Source of the DNA: an uncultured Collinsella sp.
GTDB lineage: Bacteria; Actinomycetota; Coriobacteriia; Coriobacteriales; Coriobacteriaceae
Direction: 5' to 3'
Assembly (NCBI GenBank): GCA_902494685.1
Contig: CABUUE010000100.1
Span: 1-5,864, forward strand
Length of the DNA: 5,864 nucleotides
The notes beneath the pieces were generated by a model, which saw only the letters and a program-made list of their open reading frames with translations, was not told where the DNA came from and ran no database searches. This document shows positions 4,601 through 5,864 of this stretch, piece after piece (the stretch's first letter is position 1; each line of letters starts with the position of its first letter). Position numbers and translations under genes: made by a program.

Positions 4601-5864
4601 CTACGACAGGAAAATCCTCGTCCTGCCGCATGCGTCAATGGCAACTGGCAGACGTGTACCGTCACGCTCGACCAGATAGCGTGCCTGCCGACGACGCAAG
4701 CAGTCGCGGCAACGGACCTGTCCCGTCGCATCGGTGGCGCAGACGCCCTCGGCGGTCAGCAGGCAGTGCTCGCACACCATAAGCTCGGGACGGTCGGCGT
4801 CGACCGGACCCAAGACGCCGGGTTCAGCAGCCAGTTCGGCAATACGCTCCGCATCATTGCCGAGCAACTCGGCCGGCAAGTACACCCGCCCCGCACCGAG
4901 TCCGCGCAGCCAGGTAAGCGTGGCCCGATTCGCGCAGAACACCGGCGCCGCCACGTCAAACGTCACGCCCAGCTCGCGAGCGATCACCACCTGTCCCAGG
5001 TTGCGGCAGACGACGCGCCCGGCACGCTGCATCAGTGAGCGGGTCCAGTCAGCGTCACTCGCGCGGCACACCTCGTCAAGCACCACAACGGCGTCGGACA
5101 AATCGAGTTCTCCGCGCGGGTCGGCATCCATCAGCTGCCAAGCAAAAACCATGCGAGTGGGAACCGCGCACTCCACCAACTCCGTCGACGCACCGCCATC
5201 CACCACAACGTCCTCAAAGGGCAGTACCTCAACGGCACGTGCAACGGGCGCAATCGCATCCGCCTCGGCCCGCATGCGCTCCAACACCGTTGCCGTCTGC
5301 CCCAGCACGCCGGCACTGCGAATCAGATAGACCTCGCAGCCCGCGTCCACCTTGCGTTTGCAATGCACGACGATACGCTCTCCCGCAGCGGCATCCACGG
5401 GGCAAGGCACCTGTGGCCAGCGCTTGGGCACATCGGGACGCGCGTCGGCACCCGGGTAAAATCGGATTTCGAGCGTATCGCCCGCCGCCACGGCGGCATC
5501 AAGCTCAACCGTCACCTCTTCGTGACCCACCGCCACCAAGTGGCCCACGCGCACGCCCTGGTTGATCGCGCGCTCAAAGCTCATGAGCTCGGTGCCCGAA
5601 CGACCCCGCAGATACGCATCGGTAAAGCCGCGGTTGAACGACCTTCCCAGCTCGCGCTCAAGCGCCAGCACCGCATCGGCATCCCATGTGCCATCGCGCA
5701 GCATATCGAGCGCCCGACGCCACACCCTCACCACGTTAAAGACGTAGTCGGGATTCTTCATGCGACCCTCGATCTTGAGCGATGCCACGCCGGCGGCAAC
5801 AAGCTCGGGCAGATGCGCGATGCCCAGATAGTCACGCGGACAAAGCAGGCGGTCCCCTTCGACA
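4601..5864 (-). CDS. U32-family protein (RlhA/TrhP-like), C-terminal part
   Basis: Only the last 420 residues are in the window; the reading frame is open through the edge, so the true start lies beyond 5864. The GTG at 5788 is an internal valine, not a start, because family sequence (DRLLCPRDYLGIAHLPELV) precedes it. U32 hallmarks are SLKIEGRMK (visible residues 28-36) and FNRGFTDAYLRG (76-87). A beta-rich segment follows (about 98-185). Then comes what looks like a second U32-like half (about 230-370), with VVCRNLGQVVIARELG and LMVCEHCLLTAEG. The C-terminus has six cysteines at 364, 367, 375, 385, 388 and 412, suggesting metal or Fe-S binding. About 384 residues after KIEGRMK fits the long, two-part RlhA-like form better than short YegQ/TrhP. 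Characterised members hydroxylate 23S rRNA (RlhA) or tRNA U34 (TrhP), though the family is named as peptidases; the exact target here is not determinable. The stop lies 96 nt before tyrS on the same strand. Confidence 0.88.
   Translation of the reverse strand, partial: VEGDRLLCPRDYLGIAHLPELVAAGVASLKIEGRMKNPDYVFNVVRVWRRALDMLRDGTWDADAVLALERELGRSFNRGFTDAYLRGRSGTELMSFERAINQGVRVGHLVAVGHEEVTVELDAAVAAGDTLEIRFYPGADARPDVPKRWPQVPCPVDAAAGERIVVHCKRKVDAGCEVYLIRSAGVLGQTATVLERMRAEADAIAPVARAVEVLPFEDVVVDGGASTELVECAVPTRMVFAWQLMDADPRGELDLSDAVVVLDEVCRASDADWTRSLMQRAGRVVCRNLGQVVIARELGVTFDVAAPVFCANRATLTWLRGLGAGRVYLPAELLGNDAERIAELAAEPGVLGPVDADRPELMVCEHCLLTAEGVCATDATGQVRCRDCLRRRQARYLVERDGTRLPVAIDACGRTRIFLS

Overview
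The window looks like a GC-rich chromosomal segment from an actinomycetote, most likely class Coriobacteriia and plausibly Collinsella. The basis is codon use and GC content by eye, the flavour of the protein sequences, and intergenic GGGGAC/GTCCCC repeats that resemble those I associate with Collinsella genomes. The genus is inference and was not checked against any database.

All four genes lie on the minus strand, so transcription runs from high to low coordinates. In that order they are: the C-terminal part of a U32-family protein (4601-5864, running off the window); a complete tyrosyl-tRNA synthetase of the KMSKS (TyrZ-like) type (3293-4504); a complete adenine deaminase (1073-2893); and a complete Cof-type HAD phosphatase (72-866). 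They are housekeeping or purine-salvage genes and form no single pathway. The U32 gene and tyrS are 96 nt apart and may be co-transcribed. ade and the HAD gene each have their own leader with structured elements.

The interest is in the two intergenic regions. The 399-nt gap between tyrS and ade holds, in transcription order: a short 10-bp hairpin just after the tyrS stop; a 99-nt near-perfect palindrome with a terminator-like core; a composite GGGGAC/GTCCCC repeat cluster; a candidate promoter; and a GC-rich hairpin followed by six T residues directly ahead of the ade ribosome binding site, an attenuator-like layout. The 206-nt gap between ade and the HAD gene holds a second copy of the tandem repeat pair, with the same 27-bp period, overlapping the ade stop codon. 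It also holds a 62-nt hairpin whose 3' arm contains the HAD gene's Shine-Dalgarno sequence. A fifth copy of the repeat lies just after the HAD stop codon.

I see no mobile-element gene, CRISPR array, tRNA or rRNA. I do not see a new multi-gene system. The candidates for undescribed biology are the repeat family, the long palindrome and the two structured leaders.
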